This document shows, in pieces, positions 26,182-35,670 of a DNA stretch of 64,000 bases. The notes under the pieces are model-generated. The model searched no databases, was not told the DNA's origin, and worked only from the letters and a program-made list of their open reading frames with translations. The translations under genes were made by a program, and so were the position numbers. The DNA is from Kiritimatiellia bacterium. GTDB taxonomy: Bacteria > Verrucomicrobiota > Kiritimatiellia > PWTM01. Within the stretch, counting starts at the first letter, position 1. Each line of letters begins with the position of its first letter. The stretch is taken from assembly GCA_026417735.1 (NCBI GenBank), contig JAOACR010000017.1, forward strand, positions 62,001-126,000, read 5' to 3'.

Positions 26182-28385
26182 CGTGCCCACCGCTCGACTC
26201 GAATCTCCACCGGGTCGCTCACCCGGATGGCGGGATCTCCCTGGTAATACGTCGGCCGGCCAACCGCGAGGATGCGATCCCCCTCCCGCCACAGCCCGGC
26301 CCGATCCCGCCCGGGGTCGGTCCCCAGCCCTTCGAACAAGGGCCAGTGCTCCCGCGCGATCAACACCTTCGGCGTGCCCTGATGTGGAAACTCAAGCGCA
26401 AGCAGAATGTGTTTGCCGTTGTTGAACACGTACCGGAGCTCGCCCGCCAGCATCGCGGTCGGCCCGACCGAACGCTGCGGTTGCGCCGCCGCCACCGGTC
26501 CGCCCGCGGCGAGCGCAGCGGCGGCACCCATGCTCGGCGCCCCAACCGCAGAGGCCGGCGGCGAAGAGGTCGGATCGCCGCTGACCAGGCAGACGATCGC
26601 GCCCGTGGTGTCGCGGACGATCAGCCGGTCCGGCAGCCCCACCACGCAACCGTACTCGGTCCAATACCGGTCGTGCACCTCGCCCTGATCAAAGCACACG
26701 TAGAACCCCGCCGCGTAATGACGGCCGCAGCCCGGGTCTTCGCGCAATCCGAGCGCGCAATAGTGCGTCGGCGAGAAGCTGCAGGGGCCGCAGCGGCCCT
26801 GCGAAACGATCAGCCACGAAAGATTCGTCGAGTTGATCTTGTTCGTGAAACTGCCGAACTGCGGTCCGCGGTCGAGTGGTCGGATCGCATAGGTGACGAG
26901 CCAGTGTGAACCGAAGAGATAGTCACCCGCCGCTGAAAGGAAGGGCTGTTCATCGGTGAGCAGGAAGGCGTCGTCAGTGGGATCGTTGCCGTGGCGGATC
27001 CAGCGGACGTCGCCCGCGCGCAGACCCGGCACGGTTTCGTTGTCGAGCATGATCTCGCCGAAGTGCGAGTCCCACCGCGCGTCATACCGCGGGTCCCCGC
27101 GGATGATGTTCAGCGCGACCTCTCGACCATCCGGCATCCGTCGTACGATCGGCATGCCACCGAGCGGCATGTAGCCGCCATCGCCGAAACCGCCCAGCCC
27201 GTTGTTGATGTCGAACGCGCGCTCGCCATCGGCGAGCCGCAGCGCGAAGTGGCAGCGCGCCAGCGGCGTTGCGTCGAGCCGCTGGCGGATCACGTTATTG
27301 TCGGGCACCTCGAAGATGTCCCGCCACAAGTAGTCCCACGCGATCCGCAGGCGCAACAGCACCAGCTCATGGTCCTCCGCGATGACCGGCCAGCCGGTCG
27401 CATACGTCGTCACGCCCGGCTCGGGCGTATGCGCGCTCGCCCTTGTCCGCCAGCGCGTGGTGCCATCGCGATCCGATACCGCGGTCACGTACAACTGCGA
27501 GTCACACGCGATCACGAGCTCGTGGCGCCGCGAGTACGCCGGCGGCGTCTCGAAGGCGGCGGGCGCAACGTAGGTCCATCGAATCGTCCGCGTCCAGGTA
27601 TCGTAGCTGATCATGCGGTTGCCCATCGTCGCCCAGAGATGGCCACGGTCAATCGCAGGCGGCAGCGGCAGCGCGGAGGGCGGACCGATCACGATCGACT
27701 GCTCTGTCGCCCCCGTCTGCGGATGGATCCGGTGAAGTCGGCCGTCTGCGGAAACCGCAAAAAGCCGGCCGGACAGCGGATCGTAGGCGGGGGTCGAATT
27801 CAGCGCCCCGCCGAGCTGCACCCGCCACAGTTCCACGCCGGTGGCCGCATCGAGCGCGATGAGCCCGTTGGTACCGGCGGCAATGAAGACGCGGCCCTCG
27901 GCGACAATCGGCTGCACGTTGCGCGGCAGCAGGATCTTATTCGCCACCACCCGCCCCTGCGCATCCGACCCATTCCACTGCCACGCCCACCGCCATGGAT
28001 GAGCAGGCGCCGCGGGCGCATAGCCCGTGCGCATCGCATCGTGAGCGTGCTGCCACCAGTTCGAGCGCGCCGGATCGTTCAACAGATCCAAGCGATAAAA
28101 ACTCGCCGGCCGCTGCGACGCTGCCGGATCGTCCCAGGTGTTGGAGGGCGCCGTCGCACTGAGCACCTCCGACAGCGCCGCAAACGGCTGGCGCAGATCC
28201 GCCGTGTGGTGCACCTGAAACCGCTCTCCCGGCACGCTGCGCCAGCGCAGCCGCGCGGTGCCGGCGGGCGTCCGTTCCAACTGCAGCGTCTGCGCCATCG
28301 CGCAGACGGCCATGAGCGCCACACCCACAGCTGTTCCGGTGGCGGGCGGCATCCGCCCGCCAGCTCCGCCCTTCCGTCCGTTCAT
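26178..28385 (-). CDS. Exported PQQ-type beta-propeller protein
   Basis: A 735-aa protein with a signal peptide (residues about 15-32, ending VCAMAQ). A short fibronectin-like segment (30-100) comes first, then propeller blades such as GRVFIAAGTNGLIALDAATGVELW and GRLFAVSADGRLHRIHPQTG. It is related to the next gene downstream, so the pair probably arose by duplication, although lengths and C-termini differ. ATG 28385 overlaps the stop of the large glycoside-hydrolase-like gene. I see no catalytic motif; it may bind or present a polysaccharide. Confidence 0.75.
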   Translation of the reverse strand: MNGRKGGAGGRMPPATGTAVGVALMAVCAMAQTLQLERTPAGTARLRWRSVPGERFQVHHTADLRQPFAALSEVLSATAPSNTWDDPAASQRPASFYRLDLLNDPARSNWWQHAHDAMRTGYAPAAPAHPWRWAWQWNGSDAQGRVVANKILLPRNVQPIVAEGRVFIAAGTNGLIALDAATGVELWRVQLGGALNSTPAYDPLSGRLFAVSADGRLHRIHPQTGATEQSIVIGPPSALPLPPAIDRGHLWATMGNRMISYDTWTRTIRWTYVAPAAFETPPAYSRRHELVIACDSQLYVTAVSDRDGTTRWRTRASAHTPEPGVTTYATGWPVIAEDHELVLLRLRIAWDYLWRDIFEVPDNNVIRQRLDATPLARCHFALRLADGERAFDINNGLGGFGDGGYMPLGGMPIVRRMPDGREVALNIIRGDPRYDARWDSHFGEIMLDNETVPGLRAGDVRWIRHGNDPTDDAFLLTDEQPFLSAAGDYLFGSHWLVTYAIRPLDRGPQFGSFTNKINSTNLSWLIVSQGRCGPCSFSPTHYCALGLREDPGCGRHYAAGFYVCFDQGEVHDRYWTEYGCVVGLPDRLIVRDTTGAIVCLVSGDPTSSPPASAVGAPSMGAAAALAAGGPVAAAQPQRSVGPTAMLAGELRYVFNNGKHILLALEFPHQGTPKVLIAREHWPLFEGLGTDPGRDRAGLWREGDRILAVGRPTYYQGDPAIRVSDPVEIRVERWAR

Positions 28386-31300
28386 GGTGCAGGCTCCGAC
28401 ACCACATCCACCCGCAGAAAACGTCGGGGGCGCTCGTCGAGCGGCACCGCGTCGCGCACGCGCACCTGCTCGATCCCGGGGTCCGCAGTGAGCACCTCCG
28501 CCACGAGACCATCTGGCGACCAAACACCGCGAAGGTCGTCCGCTCCCAAATGCCGGAAACTCACATCACGCGGCGGCGCGCGGCGCACATACTCCAGTGT
28601 CAGCCGCGGCGGGTCGCCGCCGAGGCGCACCGCAACTGTGCCCCGGTCGGGACGGCGGGGATTGGTGCCGAACGCACGCTCCTCGAGGTTGGGCCGGCCA
28701 TCCCGGTCCGGATCGGCCGCATCCGCGGCCTCGCCGACATTCTCGGGGGTGTCGAAATGCTCCACCCGCCACCGTTCCGCCGCGCCGAGTCGCCGGGCAA
28801 TCCGTACTGCCAGGTCGCGCTGAAGCGCGGTCACCGGTAAGGTGAGCCGGCGGTTCGCATCGCTGGTGAGCGCAATCGCGCCGACGGGCCGACCCGCATA
28901 CGGATCGAACCACTCGCAATCGTACACCGCGTTCGCGCGGTCCATCTCCACCATGACGGTGCCGGTGATCGCGGTGACCGCCACGCGGTCCACCACCGCC
29001 CGCCAAGTGTGCTGCGCGTGGTCCAGCCACAGATGCGCCCGGCCCACGACCAGATCTTTTTGCCCGACCGCGCGCAGGCGGGCATCGGAGGTGACGGGTG
29101 CCGCCTCACGATAGCGGCCGTTGCACAACGGCAGCGGCTCAATGAAAGCTCGCCACCGACCGAAGATCGAATGCAGGTCGTTCGTGAAGATATTGTCGGT
29201 CCACCAGTAGAGCGGATACACGCCACCTTCACCGGTCCGCGCCCAGACGATCTTGTGCAGCCAAATGCCCTCCGCGTCCTCGCGCAACCGCGGCTCCTCA
29301 TCGTCCGAGCTGCCGCCGCCGGTATCCAAACCCATCTCACCCCAAACGACGGGGCGGTCGGGGAACACGCTGCGCGCCGCTCGCGCATACTCGCGGAAGA
29401 AACGGGCAGAATCCCGCTGAAGCTCCGCCTTCGGTTCGATCCAGCCGGTCGCGTACACATAGCAGTGGAAGTCCACGTGCGAAATCCCGCGCCCCACGTT
29501 GGAGTTCCACGCGGCCTCCGCCAGCGACGCCCACGTCGAGATTCCGGCCGGGTGAGGGTTGCCGTCGGCGGCGGCAGCGCGCTCAAGCTGAGCGGCCAAA
29601 TCGAACGCCGCCCCTGGCCCCGGCGCAACCTCGTTGGCCAGCTCCCATGAATGGATCGAACGAAACGCGCCGAATCGCGCGAAGAGATGCCGCCAGTGCG
29701 CGTGGTGCAGCTCGCGCACCGCGCCGGCTTGCGCATCGAAATATCGTTCGCCACGAGGATCCGGCAGTCCCTGCGGGGAGAGGTGGTTCAGCAGGAACTC
29801 CTGTTTTTCGCCAATGTTCAGCCGGAACGTGATGCCGCGCTCTTGCGCCGCGTGCAGGATGACCTCAATCCCCGCCCCACGGCGCGCATCGAATTGTAAA
29901 TGCGAGTTCGCCAACGGCGAACGCAACAGATTCGGTCCCCACGTTGTCGGCCCTAGTTTCTCCTCCACCGCGACCTCATCGACGTAACCCCGGCCAGCCG
30001 TTGCATTTTCCCAGATGATCGCCAGATTCGGCAGCAGGTGGGTCTCCGCGGTAAACTCCGCAGCGGCCACGTGCCACGGCGAGTCGCCCGCCTGTGGGCC
30101 GACGAGCGCCGGTAGCGTGTGCGTCTGCCCCGGCTCCGGCCATCCGACAAATTTGAGGCACAGCCCGTGGGCGAAGCCCGGCACGCGCGGACCGGTGATC
30201 CCCTCTGTGCGCCACCGCACCCGCACGCGGTAGACGCGGCCCGGCATCAGCCCGGCGTGTCCGCTCATGAACCCCTGGAACATGATCGGATTGGTCGCGT
30301 CGAGCCGCCAGGCCGCCAGCCCGTGGCCGAATGCCGACTCGAGCGCCAGCCCCGTCGCCGGCACGGTGCCCTCATAGGGGAGCGTTCGCGACGACCACGG
30401 CTGCCAGGCCGAACCCCACACCAAGCCCGCGATCCACCAGCGCATCAGATTCTGGTTCGCTGAGCCGATCCGCGCGAACAGCTCCTCCGCCTCATAGCTG
30501 AACCGCTCCGCGCCGAATCCAATCCCGTGCCCCACCCCGCTGAAGTACGTACCGTCGGCGTGCTCAAAGTAACGCGGGTCCCGCTCCGAAACGCGGATCG
30601 GCCCGCGGTTGCGCGGGTCGGTCGGCGCACGGACGAGGAGCGGTCGCCACTCCGTGAGCGCATCCCCCGCCGCCTCTCGCGCCTCCACCCGCCATGTCCA
30701 GGCACCCTCGTGGGGCGGCGAAAATCGCACACACCACACCGGTTCACCCTCCGGATACATCCACTCCTCCCCGTCCCGCAGCGCCCTCCGATAGCGCTGC
30801 CACCGGAACGCCGGCCGCCGCCATTCCCGCCCGGGATGATCCGGATGGCGAAAGACACCGTCCACGCGGACCCCGTCCATCCATTCCAGGCCCGTCGCCG
30901 CGGAATGCAGCGGAAATTGCGGATGCGTCGCCGCCGAGTTGCGAAGGTCGAACAAAATCTCCACGGTTTCCCATCGCTGCGCCGCGGCGGGGGGTGTCCC
31001 GACGAACTCGATCGCGAGGGGCTCCCCGAACACTCGACGGACACGCCGCTCCCGCGTGACCACCGCGCCACCCGCGCCATGCGCCTGCACGGTGATTCGA
31101 TTCCACCCCGGCTGCAACGGCACCACCAGCGGCCAGGGATTCGTCCCCCCATGCTCGCGAAAGTAACCGCGGTCGGTGGACACCGCAATGCGCACCGCCC
31201 CGCTCGCCGTGCCACCGATCTCGATCGCGGAGGCGGTCGTCGTCGAACCGTCGGGGGGCGCGGGCCCGAGCGTGAGCACCGGCCAGCCCGTCCGTGCTGA

Positions 31301-32047
31301 GGACCACGAGAACGTCGCCGAAGCGACCGCCCCCTCCTCGTCCACCACCGTGACGCGGCCGACAAAATCGCCGGCGATGCCCACCGTCCTCCGGCCCGCC
31401 ACCCCAAATGCGCGCGTGCCGTCCCCAAACTCCCACACCACCTGGTCCAACGTGCCGTCCGCATCGTCCGCATCCAGCGCGTAGGCCTGACTCGCCGGCG
31501 CCACCAGCGCCACCGGCGTGAGTCCGACCGATCGGATCACCGGTGGCAGGTTCGAACCGGTCACCGCCCGGATCGTCACGTCGTCCACATGCGCGGTCTG
31601 AACCCGGCCCGGGCCGCCAAAGTAGCCGACGAGCACCATCACTCGTCGGTCCGATGCCGTGAACGGCAATGACAACTTGAGCCAGTTCGTACCATGTTTG
31701 GCAGTTTCTAGGGCACCCGAGTGTGCGAGTGTGTTCCAGCTCTCGTCCACCACCTCCAAACGCATCCCGCCCCAGTCGCTACCGCTCTCGCCAACAAGGC
31801 GGATCCAAACCTGGGCCTTGTACCGTTGCCCACCCAGCAGCGGAATCCATGTCGAGCCCAGTTCGCCGTTCCGAAGCCAAACTCCGTACTGCCCCTGCCG
31901 GGCGGCCGCCGACTGCACCAGCACCTGCCCTCCCCTCACCGACATTCCATCAAGGCCGCCTTCTTCGAAGTCCGCCAGGAAGGACACCTCCGCCGCCGCC
32001 GTCGCCACGACGAGCCACCACAGCCCGACACTCCACCTCGCGCGCAT
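28382..32047 (-). CDS. Very large secreted multidomain glycoside-hydrolase-like protein
   Basis: A 1221-aa protein. The order seen is: signal peptide (1-19), a CBM-like beta domain (about 20-165), a PKD-like domain (170-255, with WEFGDGT), an Ig/glucodextranase-like domain (260-340), a DUF5060-like domain (345-480) and a TIM-barrel-like catalytic region (490-950). In the last, WELANEV (general acid) and VVWGEMG (nucleophile) suggest a clan GH-A retaining enzyme. A calcium-binding thrombospondin-type repeat (DPDRDGRPNLEERAFGTNP) lies near the C-terminus. Substrate is unknown. ATG 32047 starts the signal peptide; GTG 32065 is a possible alternative. It heads a three-gene set with the two propeller proteins. 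The 219 bases to the divergent gene at 32267 contain no named site that I can support. Confidence 0.78.
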   Translation of the reverse strand: MRARWSVGLWWLVVATAAAEVSFLADFEEGGLDGMSVRGGQVLVQSAAARQGQYGVWLRNGELGSTWIPLLGGQRYKAQVWIRLVGESGSDWGGMRLEVVDESWNTLAHSGALETAKHGTNWLKLSLPFTASDRRVMVLVGYFGGPGRVQTAHVDDVTIRAVTGSNLPPVIRSVGLTPVALVAPASQAYALDADDADGTLDQVVWEFGDGTRAFGVAGRRTVGIAGDFVGRVTVVDEEGAVASATFSWSSARTGWPVLTLGPAPPDGSTTTASAIEIGGTASGAVRIAVSTDRGYFREHGGTNPWPLVVPLQPGWNRITVQAHGAGGAVVTRERRVRRVFGEPLAIEFVGTPPAAAQRWETVEILFDLRNSAATHPQFPLHSAATGLEWMDGVRVDGVFRHPDHPGREWRRPAFRWQRYRRALRDGEEWMYPEGEPVWCVRFSPPHEGAWTWRVEAREAAGDALTEWRPLLVRAPTDPRNRGPIRVSERDPRYFEHADGTYFSGVGHGIGFGAERFSYEAEELFARIGSANQNLMRWWIAGLVWGSAWQPWSSRTLPYEGTVPATGLALESAFGHGLAAWRLDATNPIMFQGFMSGHAGLMPGRVYRVRVRWRTEGITGPRVPGFAHGLCLKFVGWPEPGQTHTLPALVGPQAGDSPWHVAAAEFTAETHLLPNLAIIWENATAGRGYVDEVAVEEKLGPTTWGPNLLRSPLANSHLQFDARRGAGIEVILHAAQERGITFRLNIGEKQEFLLNHLSPQGLPDPRGERYFDAQAGAVRELHHAHWRHLFARFGAFRSIHSWELANEVAPGPGAAFDLAAQLERAAAADGNPHPAGISTWASLAEAAWNSNVGRGISHVDFHCYVYATGWIEPKAELQRDSARFFREYARAARSVFPDRPVVWGEMGLDTGGGSSDDEEPRLREDAEGIWLHKIVWARTGEGGVYPLYWWTDNIFTNDLHSIFGRWRAFIEPLPLCNGRYREAAPVTSDARLRAVGQKDLVVGRAHLWLDHAQHTWRAVVDRVAVTAITGTVMVEMDRANAVYDCEWFDPYAGRPVGAIALTSDANRRLTLPVTALQRDLAVRIARRLGAAERWRVEHFDTPENVGEAADAADPDRDGRPNLEERAFGTNPRRPDRGTVAVRLGGDPPRLTLEYVRRAPPRDVSFRHLGADDLRGVWSPDGLVAEVLTADPGIEQVRVRDAVPLDERPRRFLRVDVVSEPAP

Positions 32048-32266
32048 CGTGTGACGAGGCTCCACTCCGCCGATAACATCCTAGCCGACCCGCCACCTTT
32101 TTTCCAAAAGCCGGCCGCGCACCCGCTGCACTGCTCGCATCCGCCGTCGGCGAGCGAGCAGCTTGACCGCCGCAGCGGATCCCGCCTAGGGTTCCTCGTC
32201 GCACCGCCCACCGGCGAAGGCAGGCGGCGAGCGGTCGACGTCGGACGAAGAGCGAAGATCCCGAAG

Positions 32267-34165
32267 ATGTGGCCATCAGCCAGACTCGTCGTCTGCACGG
32301 CACTCAGCACCTCGATCACCGCCTCGGCCGATCTCCCCGTGCCGCAGCGCAACGCCGCGAGAGAACGCGCGCTCGATTTCGTTCGCAACCAGACGCAGTT
32401 TCATCTCGGCTTTCTCGTCACCGAGCAGCCCCATCCCAAGACCCACGGGCTTGCGGAAGTCCTTCGGACCAACACCGCCGCGGGCCTCCGCATGCTCCTC
32501 AGCGTGGACGACGATCTGCCGCCGGTCGCGCGGCGCGCGATGCGATCGGTCGAGTTCGCGTCCTTGCGGAACGCAATGTCCGGTGCGCTCGACGGCGGCG
32601 GCACCATCGTCTTCAGCGGCTGCGGCGCGACCGGACGGCTGGCGATCCTGCTGGACGCGGCCTGGCGGCGCTTCTGGCGCAAGACGTTCGAGCGGCACCC
32701 GCATCTGCGCGATGCATTTGCGCGGCAGGCCGACGGCACTCGATCGGTCATGACCGGCGGCGACTATGCGCTGATTCGCTCGGTGGAGTCCTTCGAGGAC
32801 TTCATCAGCTTTGGCGAGCAACAGATCGAGGAGCTCGACATCGGCGCCGGCGACGTGCTGGTCGCGATCTCGGAGGGTGGTGAGACCTCGTCGGTGATTG
32901 GCACTGCGCTGCGCGGTCTGGCCCGAGGCGCGCGCGTGTTCTTTGTGTTCAACAATCCCGCCGACCTGCTCGCCGAGCGGCTGGAGCGTTCCCGCCGCCT
33001 GATCCGCGACCCCGCGGTGACCTGCATTGAGCTGTGCACCGGCCCGATGGCGGTCGCCGGTTCGACCCGGATGCAGGCAACCACCATCGAGATGCTCGTC
33101 GTGGGGGCCGCGCTGGAGGCGGCGCTCACCGATCATCTCGCGCGACGCAACGACGACGCGACGCGAGCGCTGTGCGTGGCCGTGCCCTCGCTCGCCCGTA
33201 CCGCGGACCCGTTGCACACGCTGATCCGCTTCGAACAGTTGCTGGGGCAGCTCCGGTCCGAAGCCAACCTCGCCGCGCTGGCGCGGTGGGTTGAGCTAGA
33301 GTCTTCCATCTACGCGCGGGGCGGGCGGATCACCTACTTCGCCCGCGACCACCTGCTGGACATCTTCACCGACACGACCGAACGCTCGCCGACCTTCAAA
33401 ATTCCACCGTTCCGGCCGGCCGACGATGCGGTCTCTCCGGCGCCCTGGGCGTTCGTGAAGGATCCTTTGCGCGCGACGCCCGACGCCTGGCGTCAAATCC
33501 TGGAGCGCGAGCCGAGATGTCTGGAATGGACCCCTGAACTCTATGCGCGGCTCGGCGCGCCGGAGCGCCTTCGTGCCGCACCGCCCCGGATCGGCCGTGC
33601 CGCTCTCTACAGCTACCGCATCGGCAACGAACCGGATCCCTCGCGAACCGAGGTCCAACCGAACGCCGCGCTGGCGCTGCTGGTGGGGCGTGAGGTCGCG
33701 ATCGTGGACCCGCAGGCGGACGCATGGCTGAACGCCTTCCGCACCGCCACGTCGCCGTTCGAATCGCGATGGATGATCACGATCGGACGGCCTGAGCCGA
33801 GCGTCCCGGACGCCGATCAAATCCACATTGATCTGGCGACGACGGAGTCGCCGCTGGCGCTGGACAGCCATCTGGCCGCGAAAATGGCCCTCAACGCGGT
33901 CTCCTCTGCAACGATGGGGCGCCTGGGCCGGCTGGTTAGCAACTGGATGGCCCACGTCGACGCAACGAACAAGAAACTTCTCGACCGCAGCACCCGCCTG
34001 GTCGCCGAGCTCGCCGAGGTGGACTACGAAACCGCCTGCGTCGCGCTGTTCGAGACGCTCGAGGAGATGCAAGCGTGGGACGAGGTGCGCCGGAAAACCG
34101 TCTCCCCGGCCGCCTACACGGTGCAGCGACTGCGCGCCGGACGGCCGAACGCCCATCCCCCCTGA
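32267..34165 (+). CDS. Double-SIS protein of the MurQ/glucokinase-regulator type
   Basis: A 632-aa protein. The first SIS unit has TIVFSGCGATGRLAIL, AISEGGETSSV and GPMAVAGSTRMQATTIEM, which match MurQ (N-acetylmuramate-6-phosphate etherase). The C-terminal part KMALNAVSSATMGRLGRLV also matches MurQ. The length and the second, degenerate SIS unit resemble the glucokinase regulatory protein GCKR instead. It probably binds or acts on a sugar phosphate in the cytoplasm. The N-terminal 24 residues from ATG 32267 look like a signal peptide (ARLVVCTALSTSITASA), which is odd for this family; QFHLGFLVTEQPHPKT starts the conserved part. No clear ribosome-binding site is seen, so the start is uncertain. 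Confidence 0.75.
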   Translation: MWPSARLVVCTALSTSITASADLPVPQRNAARERALDFVRNQTQFHLGFLVTEQPHPKTHGLAEVLRTNTAAGLRMLLSVDDDLPPVARRAMRSVEFASLRNAMSGALDGGGTIVFSGCGATGRLAILLDAAWRRFWRKTFERHPHLRDAFARQADGTRSVMTGGDYALIRSVESFEDFISFGEQQIEELDIGAGDVLVAISEGGETSSVIGTALRGLARGARVFFVFNNPADLLAERLERSRRLIRDPAVTCIELCTGPMAVAGSTRMQATTIEMLVVGAALEAALTDHLARRNDDATRALCVAVPSLARTADPLHTLIRFEQLLGQLRSEANLAALARWVELESSIYARGGRITYFARDHLLDIFTDTTERSPTFKIPPFRPADDAVSPAPWAFVKDPLRATPDAWRQILEREPRCLEWTPELYARLGAPERLRAAPPRIGRAALYSYRIGNEPDPSRTEVQPNAALALLVGREVAIVDPQADAWLNAFRTATSPFESRWMITIGRPEPSVPDADQIHIDLATTESPLALDSHLAAKMALNAVSSATMGRLGRLVSNWMAHVDATNKKLLDRSTRLVAELAEVDYETACVALFETLEEMQAWDEVRRKTVSPAAYTVQRLRAGRPNAHPP

Positions 34166-34228
34166 GCCTCCCCCGCCGGTACGGCGGCGCCGGATTCGGA
34201 CGCCCACCCGCCGGGAACGTGGTTCGGC

Positions 34229-34257
34229 TTGGACTGATTTTTCTGGCGCGATACTAT
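34229..34257 (+). promoter_or_regulatory. Strong sigma70-type promoter, leaderless
   Basis: TTGGAC (34229-34234), a 17-base spacer and TACTAT (34252-34257). ATG 34264 follows after only 6 bases (GCGGGT), so the mRNA should start at the ATG. Confidence 0.6.
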
Positions 34258-34263
34258 GCGGGT

Positions 34264-35652
34264 ATGAATAGCCTTTCGACTCGTGCGGACTGCACGCGGC
34301 GCACGTTTCTGCGTCGCACGGTCGCCGTCACAGCACCGCTGATCGTTCCAGCGTCGGTGCTTGGGCGGGGCCGTCCCGCTCCCTCGGAGCGGATCCACCT
34401 GGCCTGCATCGGATTTGGCACCATCGCCCACACCACGGGCCGGCAGTTTCTGCATAACGAAAAGGTGCAGGTGGTGGCCGTCTGCGATGTGAACCGTCTC
34501 TCCGGCCACTATGGCTACCAGGGCGAACTCGAAGGCGGCCGCGACTACGGGCGACGGCTCGTGAACGAACACTACGCAAAACAGGCCGGCCGGGACCCCG
34601 CCACGACGAACTACTGCCGCGTCACCGCCGACTTTCGCGAGATTCTCGCCGACCCTTCGGTGGACGCGGTGAACATCTCGACGCCGGACCACTGGCACTC
34701 GATTATCGCGGTCGAAGCCGCCCGCGCCGGCAAACACATCTACTGTCAAAAGCCGCTCGCGCTCACGGTCGGGGAAGGCCGTGCGATCGTGAATGCGGTC
34801 AGCGCCGCGGGCGTGACATTCCAGACCGGCTCGCAGCAGCGTTCGAGCGTGCACTTCCGCAAGGCCTGCGAACTGGTGCGCAACGGTGTGATCGGCAAGG
34901 TCCGAGTGGCGCGCGTCTCCCTGCCCGGCGGCCACAAGGACTGGAGCGGGCTCGCACAGCGCCAAGCGCCGGAACCCGTCCCCGAAGGGCTGGACTGGAA
35001 CATGTGGCTGGGCCCCGCGCCGGAACGCGAATACCGGCCCGCACTCCACCCGCTCAACTGGCGCCACAACTACGACTATTCCGGCGGAATGGTCACCGAT
35101 TTCGGCGCCCACCACTTCGACATCGTGCAATGGGCCCTCGACATGGACGCCAGTGGCCCGATCCGCTTCCACTCTGGCCGCGCAGAGTTCCCGCCACCCG
35201 ATGCGCTCTACAACACCGCGACCTCGTTCGCGTTCGAGGCCGACTACGCGAACGGCACCCGCATGATTGTGGAGGTCGCCGACCCCAAGAGCGGCGTCGG
35301 CGGCGTGAGGTTCGAGGGCGAGGACGGCCGTTGGATCTACTGCAGCCGCGGCGTGCTGGAGAGCCATCCGGAGGAACTCCGCCGCACGCCGCTCGGCGAC
35401 TCGGCGGTGCGGCTCTACGAAAGCAACGACCACGAAGCCAACTTCATCGACTGCATTTACAGCGGCCGCCCAACCATCTGCCCCGCCGAAGTCGGGCACC
35501 GCAGCATCACCATCGCGCACCTCGGCAACATCCTGCTGCGGCTGCGCCGAACCGAGCTCAAATGGGATCCGGTCCGCGAGCAGATCATCGGCGACAGCGA
35601 AGCGTCCGCGATGCTGTCCCGGCCGATGCGCGCACCCTGGTCGCTGGTCTGA
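34264..35652 (+). CDS. Tat-exported Gfo/Idh/MocA-family oxidoreductase
   Basis: A 462-aa protein with a Tat signal (TRRTFLRRTVAVTAPLIVPA, residues 11-30). The Rossmann motif is CIGFGTIAH, the family lysine motif is YCQKPLALT, and the DHWH motif is at about 140. The C-terminal NYDYSGGMVTDFGAHHFDIVQWALDMD is typical of the large exported PVC members, which are thought to oxidise sugars. The start follows the -10 box directly. The gene lies 98 bases after the SIS-protein gene and has its own promoter, so the two are probably separate units. Confidence 0.9.
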   Translation: MNSLSTRADCTRRTFLRRTVAVTAPLIVPASVLGRGRPAPSERIHLACIGFGTIAHTTGRQFLHNEKVQVVAVCDVNRLSGHYGYQGELEGGRDYGRRLVNEHYAKQAGRDPATTNYCRVTADFREILADPSVDAVNISTPDHWHSIIAVEAARAGKHIYCQKPLALTVGEGRAIVNAVSAAGVTFQTGSQQRSSVHFRKACELVRNGVIGKVRVARVSLPGGHKDWSGLAQRQAPEPVPEGLDWNMWLGPAPEREYRPALHPLNWRHNYDYSGGMVTDFGAHHFDIVQWALDMDASGPIRFHSGRAEFPPPDALYNTATSFAFEADYANGTRMIVEVADPKSGVGGVRFEGEDGRWIYCSRGVLESHPEELRRTPLGDSAVRLYESNDHEANFIDCIYSGRPTICPAEVGHRSITIAHLGNILLRLRRTELKWDPVREQIIGDSEASAMLSRPMRAPWSLV

Positions 35653-35670
35653 CCGGCCGCGGACCCGGCT

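Noticed and set aside
33755-33770. TTCGAAT as a tRNA T-arm
   Set aside because: It lies inside the SIS gene with no matching acceptor or anticodon stems; no tRNA was found in the window.
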